Assembly (NCBI GenBank): GCA_022822125.1
Contig: JAJECF010000026.1
Coordinates: forward strand, 1-22,450
Direction: 5' to 3'
Length of the DNA stretch: 22,450 nucleotides
Source of the DNA: Alphaproteobacteria bacterium
Lineage (GTDB): Bacteria; Pseudomonadota; Alphaproteobacteria; Bin95
This document shows, piece by piece, positions 7,485 through 16,248 of the stretch (the stretch's first letter is position 1; the number at the start of each line of letters is the position of its first letter). The notes under the pieces are model-generated. The model saw only the letters and a list, made by a program, of their open reading frames with translations, was not told the origin of the DNA and did not search any database. The position numbers and the translations under genes are program-made.

Positions 7485-10400
7485 ATGACGACGACCACCC
7501 CCGAACACGAGATCGAGGAGGCCTTGGTCAGGAAGCTGCAGGACCTCAAATACGTATATCGCCGCGATATCCGCAGCCGGGCGGCGCTTGAAGCGAACTT
7601 CAGGGAGAAGTTCGACGCGCTGAACCGCGTCACACTCACTGACGACGAGTTCAGGCGCCTCCTCAAGGAGATCGTCACACCCGACGTTTACGAGGCTGCA
7701 AGTCTACTCCGGAACCGGGAATCGTTCATCCGCGACGACGGCACGCCGCTCCACTACACCCTCGTCAACATCAAGGACTGGTGCAAGAACAGCTTCGAAG
7801 TCGTCAACCAGTTGCGCATCAATACCGACGACGGCCATCACCGATACGACGTCATGCTCCTGATCAACGGCGTCCCCGTCGTCCAGATCGAGTTGAAGGC
7901 GCTCGGGGTCAGCCCGCGGCGGGCGATGGAGCAGATTGTCGAGTACAAGAACGATCCCGGCAACGGATACACCAATACACTGCTCTGCTTCGTCCAGCTG
8001 TTCATCGTCAGCAACCGCACGGACACCTGGTATTTCGCCAACAACGACAAGCAGCATTTCGCTTTCGACGCCGAAGAGCGGTTCCTTCCGATCTGCCGGT
8101 TTGCCGACGAGGACAACAAGAAGATCACCCACCTCGACGATTTCGCCGACCGGTTCCTCGCCAAATGCACGCTCGGCCAGACGATCGGCAGGTACATGGT
8201 CCTCATCGCGAGCGAGCGGAAGCTCGTGATGATGCGCCCGTACCAAGTCTATGCGGTCAAGGCTATCGTTGACTGCATCGACCGGAACACCGGCAATGGC
8301 TATGTCTGGCACACAACCGGCTCAGGCAAGACGCTCACATCCTTCAAGGCCTCGACGCTCCTCAAGTCCAACGACAGCATCCACAAATGCCTTTTCGTCG
8401 TCGACCGCAAGGACCTCGACCGTCATACCCGTGAGGAGTTCAACCGGTTTCAGGAGAACTGCGTCGAGGAAAACACCAACACCGCGGCGCTCGTCCACCG
8501 CCTTCTCTCCGAGGATTACGCGGACAAGGTCATCGTCACGACCATCCAGAAGCTGGGGCTCGCTCTCCGTGAGAACGGCCGCCACAACCGGAAGCTCAAG
8601 CCGCTCCGGGACCGGCGGATGGTCTTCATCTTCGATGAGTGCCACCGCTCGCAATTCGGAGAGACCCACGAGGCGATCAGGGAGTTTTTCCCGAACTCGC
8701 AGCTGTTCGGCTTTACCGGCACCCCGATCTTCGAGGAAAACTCAACCGTCAAGCAGATCGAGGGAGGCGTCGCCACACTCCTGACCACGAGCGACCTCTT
8801 CCAGAGCGAACTCCACACCTACACTATCACCCACGCGATCGAGGATGAGAACGTCCTGCGTTTCCATGTCGATTACTACAAGCCCAAGGAGAACACGGCC
8901 TTCAAGCCTGGCGATTCCTTGGCCAAGCAGGCGGTCGTCCGGGCCATCCTCGACAAGCACGATGCCGCGACTGCAAACCGACGCTTCAATGCGTTTCTGG
9001 CCACTGACTCGATCAACGACGCCATCGAATTCTACCAGGTTTTCAGGACGCTCCAGGCCGAGCGGCAGTCCGACGACCCGGAGTTCGTTCCTCTCAAGAT
9101 CGCCGCTGTCTTCTCGCCGCCTGCGGAGGGCAGCAAGGATGTCCAGCAAATCCAGGAGGACCTTCCCCAAGAGAAAGAGGACAACCGCCACGACCCCGAG
9201 GGCAAGAAGGCCGCGCTGAAGGCCATCATCGCCGATTACAACCAGCGGTATGGCGGGAACCACGACATCGCCGATTTCGACCTCTACTACAAGGATGTCC
9301 AGAAGAGGATCAAGGATCAGGAGTTCCCCAACCGCCACCTGCCGCGCAAGGGCGCCGAAAAGATCGACATCACCATCGTCGTCGATATGCTTCTCACCGG
9401 CTTCGATGCGAAGTTCCTCAATACGCTTTATGTGGACAAGAAGCTCAGGCACCACGGCCTGATCCAGGCATTCTCCCGCACCAACCGCATTCTCAACGTG
9501 ACCAAGCCCTACGGCCACATCATCGACTTCCGCCAGCAGCAGGACAGCGTTGACGCCGCCATCGCCCTCTTCTCCGGCGAGAACACCGACCGGGCCCGCA
9601 AGATCTGGTTGGTCGACAAGGCCCACGTCGTGATCGAAAGGTTCGAGGAGGCCGTTGCCGCCCTTGGCGCGTTCATGCAGTCGCAGGACCTCGAAACCAG
9701 GGCCGACAAGGTCAACGACCTGAAGGGCGACGACGCCCGCGTCCAGTTCGTCAAGCGTTTCAAGGAGGTCCAGCGTCTCCGGACCGAACTTGACCAGTAC
9801 ACCGACCTCAACGACGAGCAACGCGAGCAGATCGAGCAGGTTCTTCCCAAGGACGACCTCCGCGCCTTTCGGAGTGCCTATCTGGATACCGCCCGGCGCC
9901 TCAAGGAGCGGCAGGGCCCGGCCGGCGGAGGCGACGGCGAGACGGCCGGTCCCGAGGCTGGCCAGCTTGATTTCGAGTTCGTTCTCTTCTCCTCGGCCGA
10001 CATCGACTACGACTACATCATGGCGCTGATCGCCAGATACTCGAGCCGGGACCCGAAGAAGCTGAAGATCAGCCGCAAGCAGCTCATCGGACTGATCGAC
10101 TCCGATGCCAAGTTCTTCGACGAGCGGGAGGATATCACCGAGTATGTCCACTCACTCACGGAGGGTGAGGGCCTCGACGAGAAAGCGGTCCGCAACGGCT
10201 ACGAGGAGTTCAAGGCCGGGAAGCGGGCCAGGGAAATCGACGACATCGCCCGGGAGCATGATCTGACAACCGAGTCCCTCTCGACTTTCGTTGAGACGAT
10301 CCTCCAGCGCATGATCTTCGACGGGGACCTGCTCACCGACCTGATGGAGCCGCTCGGCCTGGGCTGGCGAGACCGGCGCGAAAAGGAACTGCAACTGATG

Positions 10401-10487
10401 GCCAAACTGATCCCGCTCCTGAACAAACGGGCCGACGGCCGGGAAATTTCGGGCCTCACGGGTTATGAGCGGGCGGGCGCGCGATGA
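7485..10487 (+). CDS. hsdR: Type I restriction enzyme, HsdR subunit
   Basis: A 1000-residue restriction and translocation subunit of a type I system. The N-terminal PD-(D/E)xK nuclease is visible as D122 followed by E136-L-K138 (VVQIELKAL). The SF2 translocase has Walker A TTGSGKT at 277-283, the DECH box at 384-387, TGTP at 411-414 and a later QAFSRTNR segment (motif VI-like). It uses ATP to pull DNA past the bound complex and cuts far from the recognition site. Length and layout match the EcoR124I (type Ic) branch. The start was placed at ATG 7485 (MTTTTPEHEIEE), where family similarity begins; the frame is open to 7371, but that extension is Cys/Pro-rich and unlike a family N-terminus. An AGAGGA lies rather far (about 14 bases) upstream. 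The stop overlaps the hsdS start by four bases. Confidence 0.95.
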   Translation: MTTTTPEHEIEEALVRKLQDLKYVYRRDIRSRAALEANFREKFDALNRVTLTDDEFRRLLKEIVTPDVYEAASLLRNRESFIRDDGTPLHYTLVNIKDWCKNSFEVVNQLRINTDDGHHRYDVMLLINGVPVVQIELKALGVSPRRAMEQIVEYKNDPGNGYTNTLLCFVQLFIVSNRTDTWYFANNDKQHFAFDAEERFLPICRFADEDNKKITHLDDFADRFLAKCTLGQTIGRYMVLIASERKLVMMRPYQVYAVKAIVDCIDRNTGNGYVWHTTGSGKTLTSFKASTLLKSNDSIHKCLFVVDRKDLDRHTREEFNRFQENCVEENTNTAALVHRLLSEDYADKVIVTTIQKLGLALRENGRHNRKLKPLRDRRMVFIFDECHRSQFGETHEAIREFFPNSQLFGFTGTPIFEENSTVKQIEGGVATLLTTSDLFQSELHTYTITHAIEDENVLRFHVDYYKPKENTAFKPGDSLAKQAVVRAILDKHDAATANRRFNAFLATDSINDAIEFYQVFRTLQAERQSDDPEFVPLKIAAVFSPPAEGSKDVQQIQEDLPQEKEDNRHDPEGKKAALKAIIADYNQRYGGNHDIADFDLYYKDVQKRIKDQEFPNRHLPRKGAEKIDITIVVDMLLTGFDAKFLNTLYVDKKLRHHGLIQAFSRTNRILNVTKPYGHIIDFRQQQDSVDAAIALFSGENTDRARKIWLVDKAHVVIERFEEAVAALGAFMQSQDLETRADKVNDLKGDDARVQFVKRFKEVQRLRTELDQYTDLNDEQREQIEQVLPKDDLRAFRSAYLDTARRLKERQGPAGGGDGETAGPEAGQLDFEFVLFSSADIDYDYIMALIARYSSRDPKKLKISRKQLIGLIDSDAKFFDEREDITEYVHSLTEGEGLDEKAVRNGYEEFKAGKRAREIDDIAREHDLTTESLSTFVETILQRMIFDGDLLTDLMEPLGLGWRDRREKELQLMAKLIPLLNKRADGREISGLTGYERAGAR

Positions 10488-11710
10488 CTGCCGGCAAGCT
10501 TTCGCCGTTGGTGCCTGAGCTGCGGTTTCCGGAGTTTAGAGACGCTAACGATTGGGCAATTCAGAAGCTAGGATCTGTTTGTAACCTCTACCAACCCCGG
10601 ACTTTGTCAGCGTCAGAATGGAAGCAAGACGGCCTCTATCTTGTCTATGGTGCAAACGGTGTCATTGGTAAGCATGACCAGTACAATCACGCGGCTAGCA
10701 AAGTAATCGTAGCCTGCCGAGGTGTGTGTGGAGAAGTAACCCGAACGCAACCTAGGTCCTGGATAACCGGCAATGCCATGGTGGTTGAATCCAAAGGCAA
10801 CTGCATTGACGAAGATTTCCTTTTTCACTCCCTACAGCGCACAAACCTAAAGTCTGTAGTCAGCGGATCCGCTCAACCCCAAATTACACGCGTAGCTTTT
10901 TCTTCATTTTTATTTGTCTTTCCTGCGTGTAAGGATGAGCAGAAAAAGATCGCCGACTTCCTTGACTCTCTGGACGCGCTTATTGCGGCGGAGTGCCGGA
11001 AGCTCCAAGCCCTGCGCCGGCACAAGCAAGGGCTGATGCAGCAGCTATTCCCCCAGCCCGGCAAGACCGTGCCCCGTCTTCGTTTCCCGGAGTTCCGAAA
11101 TGCCTCTGATTGGAAGACAGGGCGCTGCCGCGACATCGCCACAGTGCTACCAGGCTACGGTTTTCCGGATAGGTTTCAGGGGAACAAGAAAGGGCAATTC
11201 CCTTTCTATAAGGTCAGCGACATATCTCGTACTATTGAAGAGGGGAAGAAATCAATCTCGGAAGCGCGAAACTATATCGAATTTGACGCGCTGGAGGAAA
11301 TTCGAGGTAAGCCGGTCCCGACAGGAACAATTATCTTTGCAAAGATCGGCGAAGCCATCAGATCAAACCGGCGCGTCATCACGACTAAGCCAGCTGTGGT
11401 CGACAATAATACGGCTGGCGTAAAGGCGATAGAGACGAAGAGCTCCGATGAGTTTCTCTTCTACCTCTGGTCCAATGTTTCACTAGTCGACTACGCTGGT
11501 GGTGTGGTGCCGGCGGTTAGCAAGTCAGCACTTGAGAATATCCCGTTGTGCTATCCGAGCGACCCGCAGGAACAACGGCGCATAGCCGACTGCCTCGGCT
11601 TGGTAGACGAGCTGATCGCAGCTGGGGGCCGGAAGCTCGATGCCCTGCGGCAGCACAAACAAGGGCTGATGCAACAGCTCTTCCCTCGCCGGACGGGCAG
11701 TGAGTCATGA
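10484..11710 (+). CDS. hsdS: Type I restriction enzyme, HsdS specificity subunit
   Basis: A 408-residue two-target-recognition-domain specificity subunit. The internal duplication is plain: LRFPEFRDANDW (13-24) recurs as LRFPEFRNASDW (199-210), and the helix RRHKQGLMQQLFPQ (178-191) recurs as RQHKQGLMQQLFPR (389-402). These repeats are the conserved spacers and dimerisation helices that set the distance between the half-sites. The two variable domains (about 25-150 and 211-360) each read one half of a bipartite DNA site and differ completely. The first recognition domain's DNA is noticeably more AT-rich than the rest of the operon, as is common for exchanged specificity modules. ATGA overlaps link it to hsdR upstream and the prrC-like gene downstream. 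The DNA target cannot be predicted by eye. Confidence 0.93.
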   Translation: MTAGKLSPLVPELRFPEFRDANDWAIQKLGSVCNLYQPRTLSASEWKQDGLYLVYGANGVIGKHDQYNHAASKVIVACRGVCGEVTRTQPRSWITGNAMVVESKGNCIDEDFLFHSLQRTNLKSVVSGSAQPQITRVAFSSFLFVFPACKDEQKKIADFLDSLDALIAAECRKLQALRRHKQGLMQQLFPQPGKTVPRLRFPEFRNASDWKTGRCRDIATVLPGYGFPDRFQGNKKGQFPFYKVSDISRTIEEGKKSISEARNYIEFDALEEIRGKPVPTGTIIFAKIGEAIRSNRRVITTKPAVVDNNTAGVKAIETKSSDEFLFYLWSNVSLVDYAGGVVPAVSKSALENIPLCYPSDPQEQRRIADCLGLVDELIAAGGRKLDALRQHKQGLMQQLFPRRTGSES

Positions 11711-12915
11711 GAGACGTAACGGCGTTCGTAAACCTCAACTCCCTGGCCGTACACCTGCGACAAGAGCTGGAGAGCAAGAAGTTCATCCTGCTCTATGCCT
11801 ATAACGGCACGGGTAAGACCCGTCTGTCCGGCACCTTCAAAGACCTCGGCAAAGTCGCGAACACCGACGACGGGACCGAGCAGCGCGACACGCTCTACTT
11901 CAACGCCTTCACCGAGGACCTGTTCTCGTGGGACAACGATCTTGAGAATGACAGTGAGCGGAAGCTGACGCTCAACACGGGCTCGAGCTTCTTCGCCGGC
12001 CTCGAATCGATGGAGATGGACAATCGAATCCGTTCCCTGCTGAACCGCTACGCCGATTTCGACTTCCGGATTGACACCAACACCTGGGAGGTGGTTTTCG
12101 CTCGGGAGTTCAGGGTGAAGAAGGGCGGTGCCGCAGGCGACGACGCCCACAGTGCGAACATGGGAAGCGGTGAGAGGAGGGGAGACGAGTATGAAACCCG
12201 CCGCGATGAGGCCATCAAGGTCTCCCGCGGCGAGGAGAACATTTTCATCTGGTGCTTCTTCCTCGCAATCGTCCAGCTCGCGCTCGACGACGACGGAAGC
12301 GGCCCCTACAACTGGGTCAAGTACATTTACATCGACGACCCGATCTCATCGCTCGATGAGCACAACGCCATCTCGGTGGCAAATCATCTGGCTCAACTGC
12401 TCAAGGGGATGGAGAGTCGGCACAAGACTGTGATCTCGACGCACCACGCACTGTTTTTCAATGTGCTTTGCAACGAGCTGACCAGGGCGGACAAGTACTT
12501 TCTCGGGCGCGACGGGTCGCCGGAGGGGCTTCACCTGCGCAAGACCGGGAACACACCATTTTTCCACCATGTGTCCGCGCTGATCGATCTCTACGAGGCG
12601 GACCGCGCCGGCAAGTTGTACACGCATCACTTCAACATGCTCCGCGCAATCCTAGAGAAGACCGCCAGCTTTCATGGCTATGGGCACTTCTCCGAGTGCA
12701 TCAAACGCGGCTCCGACGATGAAGACGGCATCTTCCACACACGGTTGATCAACATCCTCAGCCACGGCAACTATTCCCTGTTCCAGCCGCGGGAGATGCT
12801 GGAGGAGAACAAACGGCACTTCCGGAACGTCCTCTACCAGTTCATCCGCCGGTATCCCTTCAACCCCGCCTTGTTTCAAAGCGAGGCAGCGGCGTCAAGG
12901 AATGACGAGATATGA
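11707..12915 (+). CDS. prrC: PrrC-like anticodon nuclease
   Basis: A 402-residue two-domain protein, close in length to E. coli PrrC (about 396). The N-terminal ABC-type ATPase has Walker A YNGTGKTR (32-39), the PrrC-typical FNAFTEDLFSWDNDL stretch (65-79), a VSRGEE signature (172-177), Walker B ending in D210-D211, the SSLD D-loop (214-217) and an H-loop at H246-H247. The C-terminal part has R313-x3-E317 followed by H353 in LSHGNY, matching the Arg/Glu/His catalytic triad known for PrrC (R320, E324, H356 in E. coli), with EKTASFHGY just after the pair. PrrC is kept inactive by its type Ic restriction complex and, when a phage inhibitor disturbs that complex, cleaves tRNA-Lys in the anticodon loop and stops translation. 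The gene lies directly after hsdS, as in the prr locus. Whether tRNA-Lys is the target here is inference. Confidence 0.88.
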   Translation: MRDVTAFVNLNSLAVHLRQELESKKFILLYAYNGTGKTRLSGTFKDLGKVANTDDGTEQRDTLYFNAFTEDLFSWDNDLENDSERKLTLNTGSSFFAGLESMEMDNRIRSLLNRYADFDFRIDTNTWEVVFAREFRVKKGGAAGDDAHSANMGSGERRGDEYETRRDEAIKVSRGEENIFIWCFFLAIVQLALDDDGSGPYNWVKYIYIDDPISSLDEHNAISVANHLAQLLKGMESRHKTVISTHHALFFNVLCNELTRADKYFLGRDGSPEGLHLRKTGNTPFFHHVSALIDLYEADRAGKLYTHHFNMLRAILEKTASFHGYGHFSECIKRGSDDEDGIFHTRLINILSHGNYSLFQPREMLEENKRHFRNVLYQFIRRYPFNPALFQSEAAASRNDEI

Positions 12916-14540
12916 CAGAACAGGACCAGAAACAGCTTGGCAGGACGCTCTGGAGCATCGCCGACCAACTCCGCGGAGCGATGGACGCGGACGACTTCCG
13001 GGATTACATGCTGGCGTTCCTGTTCCTTCGCTACCTCTCGGACAATTACGAGCAGGCTGCGAAGAAGGAGCTCGGGGCCGACTATCCGGACCCGGACGCC
13101 GTCGGCAATGGCGGCCGGTCCGCCCTGTTGGTCTGGTATGAGCAGAATCCCGGCGACGTGTCGGCGTTCGAAATGCAGATGCGCCTCAAGGCGCATTATG
13201 TCATCCATCCCGATCACCTCTGGGCCAGCATTGCCCATATGGCCCGGACGCAGGACGGGGATCTGCTCAAAACGCTCCAGGACGGTTTCGACTACATCGA
13301 GAACGAGTCGTTCGAGAGCACTTTCTCGGGGCTGTTTTCGGAGATCAATCTCGGGTCCGACAAGCTCGGCAAGAGCTACCCGGACCGAAACGCGAAACTC
13401 TGCACGATCGTCACCGAGATCGCAGAGGGTCTCGCGGAATTCTCGACGGACAGCGACACGCTGGGCGACGCCTATGAATATCTGATCGGCCAGTTTGCCG
13501 CAGGCTCGGGGAAGAAGGCCGGCGAGTTCTATACGCCGCAACGGGTCTCGGACATCCTCTCCGGGATTGTCGCGCTCGACAGCCAGGAGCCGAAGATGGA
13601 CGCGCGGACGAGCCTCGACACCGTGATGGACTTCGCCTGCGGCTCGGGCTCGCTGCTGCTCAATGTGCGCAAGCGCATGGGACCGCACGGCATCGGCAGG
13701 ATATTCGGGCAGGAGAAGAACATCACGACTTACAACCTCGCGCGGATGAACATGCTGCTACACGGCGTGAAGGATTCGGAATTCGAGATCCATCACGGCG
13801 ACACGCTGACCAATGACTGGGACATGCTCCGCGAGCCGAACCCGGCGAAGAAGCGCTGTTTCGACGCCGTGGTCGCCAACCCGCCGTTCAGCTACCGCTG
13901 GAACCCGAACGAGGCCCTGGGCGAGGACATGCGCTTCAAGAGCTACGGGCTGGCGCCGAAGTCGGCGGCCGACTTCGCGTTCCTGCTGCACGGCTTCCAC
14001 TACCTCAAGGACGAGGGTGCGATGGCGATCGTCCTGCCGCATGGAGTGCTGTTCCGTGGCGGTGCGGAGGCGAAGATCCGCGAAAAGCTGTTGAGGGACG
14101 GGCACATCGACACCGTGATCGGCCTACCGGCAAAACTGTTCTACTCGACCGGCATCCCGGTCTGCATCCTCGTCCTGAAGAAGTGCAAGAAGCCCGACGA
14201 TGTCCTGTTCATCAACGCGGCCGAGCATTTCGAGAAGGGCAAGCGGCAGAATCATCTGTCCGACGAGCACATCGAGCGGATCGTCAACACCTACCGGGAG
14301 CGTCCGGAGAGTATCGAGCGTTACGCCCGGCGCGTCGCGATGGCGGAGATCGAGGCCAACGACTTCAACCTCAATATCTCCCGATATGTCAGCACAGCCG
14401 AACCGGAAGTCGAAATCGATCTGGCCGCCACTCATGGGGAGCTGCTCGAGATCGAGAAGCAGATTCGGGAGTCCGCGGAGAAGCACAACGCATTTTTGAA
14501 GGAACTTCGACTACCGCCATTACCAACAGCTAGCAAGTAA
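12912..14540 (+). CDS. hsdM: Type I restriction enzyme, HsdM methyltransferase subunit
   Basis: A 542-residue N6-adenine DNA methyltransferase subunit. The N-terminal helical domain starts with QLGRTLWSIADQLRGAMDAD, typical of the EcoR124I (type Ic) family. GEFYTPQRV (204-212) leads into the SAM-binding motif I DFACGSGS (240-247), and catalytic motif IV is NPPF at 323-326. With HsdS it methylates host sites, and with HsdR it forms the restriction complex that would also hold the PrrC-like protein in check. Unusually, it is the last gene of the operon, after hsdR, hsdS and prrC. Its start overlaps the prrC stop in ATGA, supporting translational coupling. The gene is intact and ends 44 bases before the convergent minus-strand gene, with no clear terminator. 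Confidence 0.95.
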   Translation: MTEQDQKQLGRTLWSIADQLRGAMDADDFRDYMLAFLFLRYLSDNYEQAAKKELGADYPDPDAVGNGGRSALLVWYEQNPGDVSAFEMQMRLKAHYVIHPDHLWASIAHMARTQDGDLLKTLQDGFDYIENESFESTFSGLFSEINLGSDKLGKSYPDRNAKLCTIVTEIAEGLAEFSTDSDTLGDAYEYLIGQFAAGSGKKAGEFYTPQRVSDILSGIVALDSQEPKMDARTSLDTVMDFACGSGSLLLNVRKRMGPHGIGRIFGQEKNITTYNLARMNMLLHGVKDSEFEIHHGDTLTNDWDMLREPNPAKKRCFDAVVANPPFSYRWNPNEALGEDMRFKSYGLAPKSAADFAFLLHGFHYLKDEGAMAIVLPHGVLFRGGAEAKIREKLLRDGHIDTVIGLPAKLFYSTGIPVCILVLKKCKKPDDVLFINAAEHFEKGKRQNHLSDEHIERIVNTYRERPESIERYARRVAMAEIEANDFNLNISRYVSTAEPEVEIDLAATHGELLEIEKQIRESAEKHNAFLKELRLPPLPTASK

Positions 14541-14584
14541 TCGAAGCGACTCCTCTTATAGTCCGCTTACCTACCTCGGCTATG

Positions 14585-15829
14585 CTACCCTTCCAGTTCT
14601 TTCGGTAGAAGATACCAAGAACCCTTCCGAATTGGTATCGAGCGCGGGACCGCCATCGCCTTCAACTCCTCGCTGGCGGGTAATGGAATAGAGCCAGGCA
14701 AGACCTCTCCATCAATGAAAGCCTTGAGCCGATCAAGGGAAAAGTCCGAGGAATTCTTATCTGTATTATCTGGTGTATGGTTAACGCTCGCGTATATCGC
14801 TTCTGGCATCCAACGGTTCCAAAGTGTGGTTGTCAAAAAATCTCTATCCGAAGGAGGACGAGTTGCAAGCTTCATAACGCCTTTCTTCCGCTCCTCTTCA
14901 GGAAAAGATGAATAGAAATCATTTATTCTCTTCAAGTCATTCTTGAGATCAGGTCCCCAAACAAATAGCTGATCTTCTCTCAAAAATGGCTTCACCATTC
15001 GACGATGAAATTTATCACTAGAGACGAACATCATGCAGAACGGCAGATAGAAGAGATATGCCATGTCAGTGCGATTTGACGGCCGGTCTGAGGACTCTAG
15101 TCCGGCAGCAAGAGCTATATGAAAGAATATTTCAACGGTAAGAGCATATGCTGCATATGGAGCGAATGTGGAAAGGGATGGTTGGCCAGCACTTTTCCAT
15201 ACTTGCATTAGTGGACCGTGTTGGTGGTGCGGCAAGTTCAACAAATTTACTGCCATGGACAGCGGCAAAGAAGGAAACCGTGTTGTATTCGTCACACTCT
15301 GCGCAAGGACTTTGGCCTTATCAAGGGACTTGCAACTTTTCCCATTTACTCCAAGACTTTGAAGAGCTCGCGGCACAGTAGTCAAGTCCGCGTCGCTCAG
15401 CAAGGTTCTCCAGAGGGAGGCAAAGAGGCGTTCAACCTCATGGAATTTTCCTTCCTGCCAACGGGAAAACGCCTTCATCTCCGCGCTTTCGTCAAAAACG
15501 ACACCAGTGGTTCCGCCGCCTGAGGTATATTTGAAACTATTGGATAAAGGTACACGACCATCCATAGGAATGGTGTGACCCAATAGGTTTTCCATAGCCA
15601 ATGTGGTATGAAAGGAAACGGGATAGCTATGTAGGGACGGCGTCTTGTCAGCAATGATGCGGACTTCGGTGTCAGGCGTTCTTTTTGTTGTGGACTTGGC
15701 CAGATCGGCTAATGTCTCGACATAAAAAACGGGACATGTCACAGAGCTAAAGAAACCGTCAAACCAAACGGCTTCATCCAAGCTGAGTGACTGGAGAAAA
15801 GACTTGTCGAAAAGAGTTAGAGGCCCCAT
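14585..15829 (-). CDS. Hypothetical protein, possible PIN-like N-terminus
   Basis: A 414-residue protein of unknown function. The N-terminus (LTLFDKSFLQSLSLDEAVWFDGFF, then PVFYVETLADLAK) gives an early Asp (D8) and a Glu about 30 residues later (E38), loosely like the acidic residues of PIN-type nucleases. I could not follow the remaining acidic residues with confidence, so this is a hint only. The middle has an aromatic hydrophobic stretch (MAYLFYLPFCMMFVSSDKF) that is too charged around it to be a clear membrane segment. Base composition is lower in GC than the flanking hsdM and relaxase genes, pointing to separate acquisition. The ATG at 15829 has AGGAT about 10 bases upstream; TTG starts at 15832 or 15835 are also possible. 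It sits alone on the minus strand between the defence operon and the relaxase. Confidence 0.75.
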   Translation of the reverse strand: MGPLTLFDKSFLQSLSLDEAVWFDGFFSSVTCPVFYVETLADLAKSTTKRTPDTEVRIIADKTPSLHSYPVSFHTTLAMENLLGHTIPMDGRVPLSNSFKYTSGGGTTGVVFDESAEMKAFSRWQEGKFHEVERLFASLWRTLLSDADLTTVPRALQSLGVNGKSCKSLDKAKVLAQSVTNTTRFPSLPLSMAVNLLNLPHHQHGPLMQVWKSAGQPSLSTFAPYAAYALTVEIFFHIALAAGLESSDRPSNRTDMAYLFYLPFCMMFVSSDKFHRRMVKPFLREDQLFVWGPDLKNDLKRINDFYSSFPEEERKKGVMKLATRPPSDRDFLTTTLWNRWMPEAIYASVNHTPDNTDKNSSDFSLDRLKAFIDGEVLPGSIPLPASEELKAMAVPRSIPIRKGSWYLLPKELEG

Positions 15830-15989
15830 CAACAATAGATCCTATGGTCAAGTCGATCAAGATCGGGAATTTCGCACAGGAAACAGGTACAACAGATAAA
15901 CGGTTTTTGCAAGCATCTTGGGAGATCACGACAATGGCGGTGCTGTTTGGATCAAAGTCGCGTAGGCGATTTGCAGCTATGGCATGCAC
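15774..15989 (-). CDS. Small open frame, possible MazF/PemK-like remnant
   Basis: A 71-codon frame overlapping the start of the minus-strand 414-residue gene by 56 bases. The stretch DFDPNSTAIVVISQDACKN followed by RLSVVPVS is reminiscent of the MazF/PemK core (DxDP, then a VVVS-type strand, then VVP-type strand), but the N-terminal GDV and GxxRP elements are missing. If coding, it is a remnant or a very divergent small gene. No clear ribosome-binding site was seen. It could equally be leader sequence for the downstream gene. Confidence 0.22.
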   Translation of the reverse strand: MHAIAANRLRDFDPNSTAIVVISQDACKNRLSVVPVSCAKFPILIDLTIGSIVDGASNSFRQVFSPVTQLG

Positions 15990-16248
15990 GATTGTTTTCA
16001 GCAGGGCCGTGTGCGCCTTTGACTCATGATGCCGCTGGCATTACCGAGGGACGTAAGGAGATCGACCTGCTGGGCGCCTGTGGGGCGGATGGAGGCACGC
16101 CGAATCGCCAACTAGAAGATCGTCCCGCTCGGGGCAAGCCACTGCATGCCCGTTTCGCTGCCCAGAGTATTGTCGCACAACGCGGCCAGACGTGCGGTAC
16201 TATGGATTGCTCCGCCACCCCGCATGCGCCATGTAGTAATCTCCGCGC
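15830..16248. other. Intergenic stretch between divergent orphan gene and relaxase
   Basis: About 420 bases with no convincing gene beyond the doubtful small frame at 15774-15989. It must contain the promoter of the minus-strand orphan gene and that of the relaxase, but no clear promoter or Shine-Dalgarno could be assigned. Composition moves from AT-richer (15830-16030) to GC-rich (16040-16248), so the seam between the orphan-gene cargo and the mobilisation module probably lies near 16030. Confidence 0.45.

Noticed and set aside
8742..10151. A 469-codon minus-strand frame opposite hsdR.
   Set aside because: It is a hydrophobic, valine/leucine-rich antisense shadow of a well-supported HsdR sequence.
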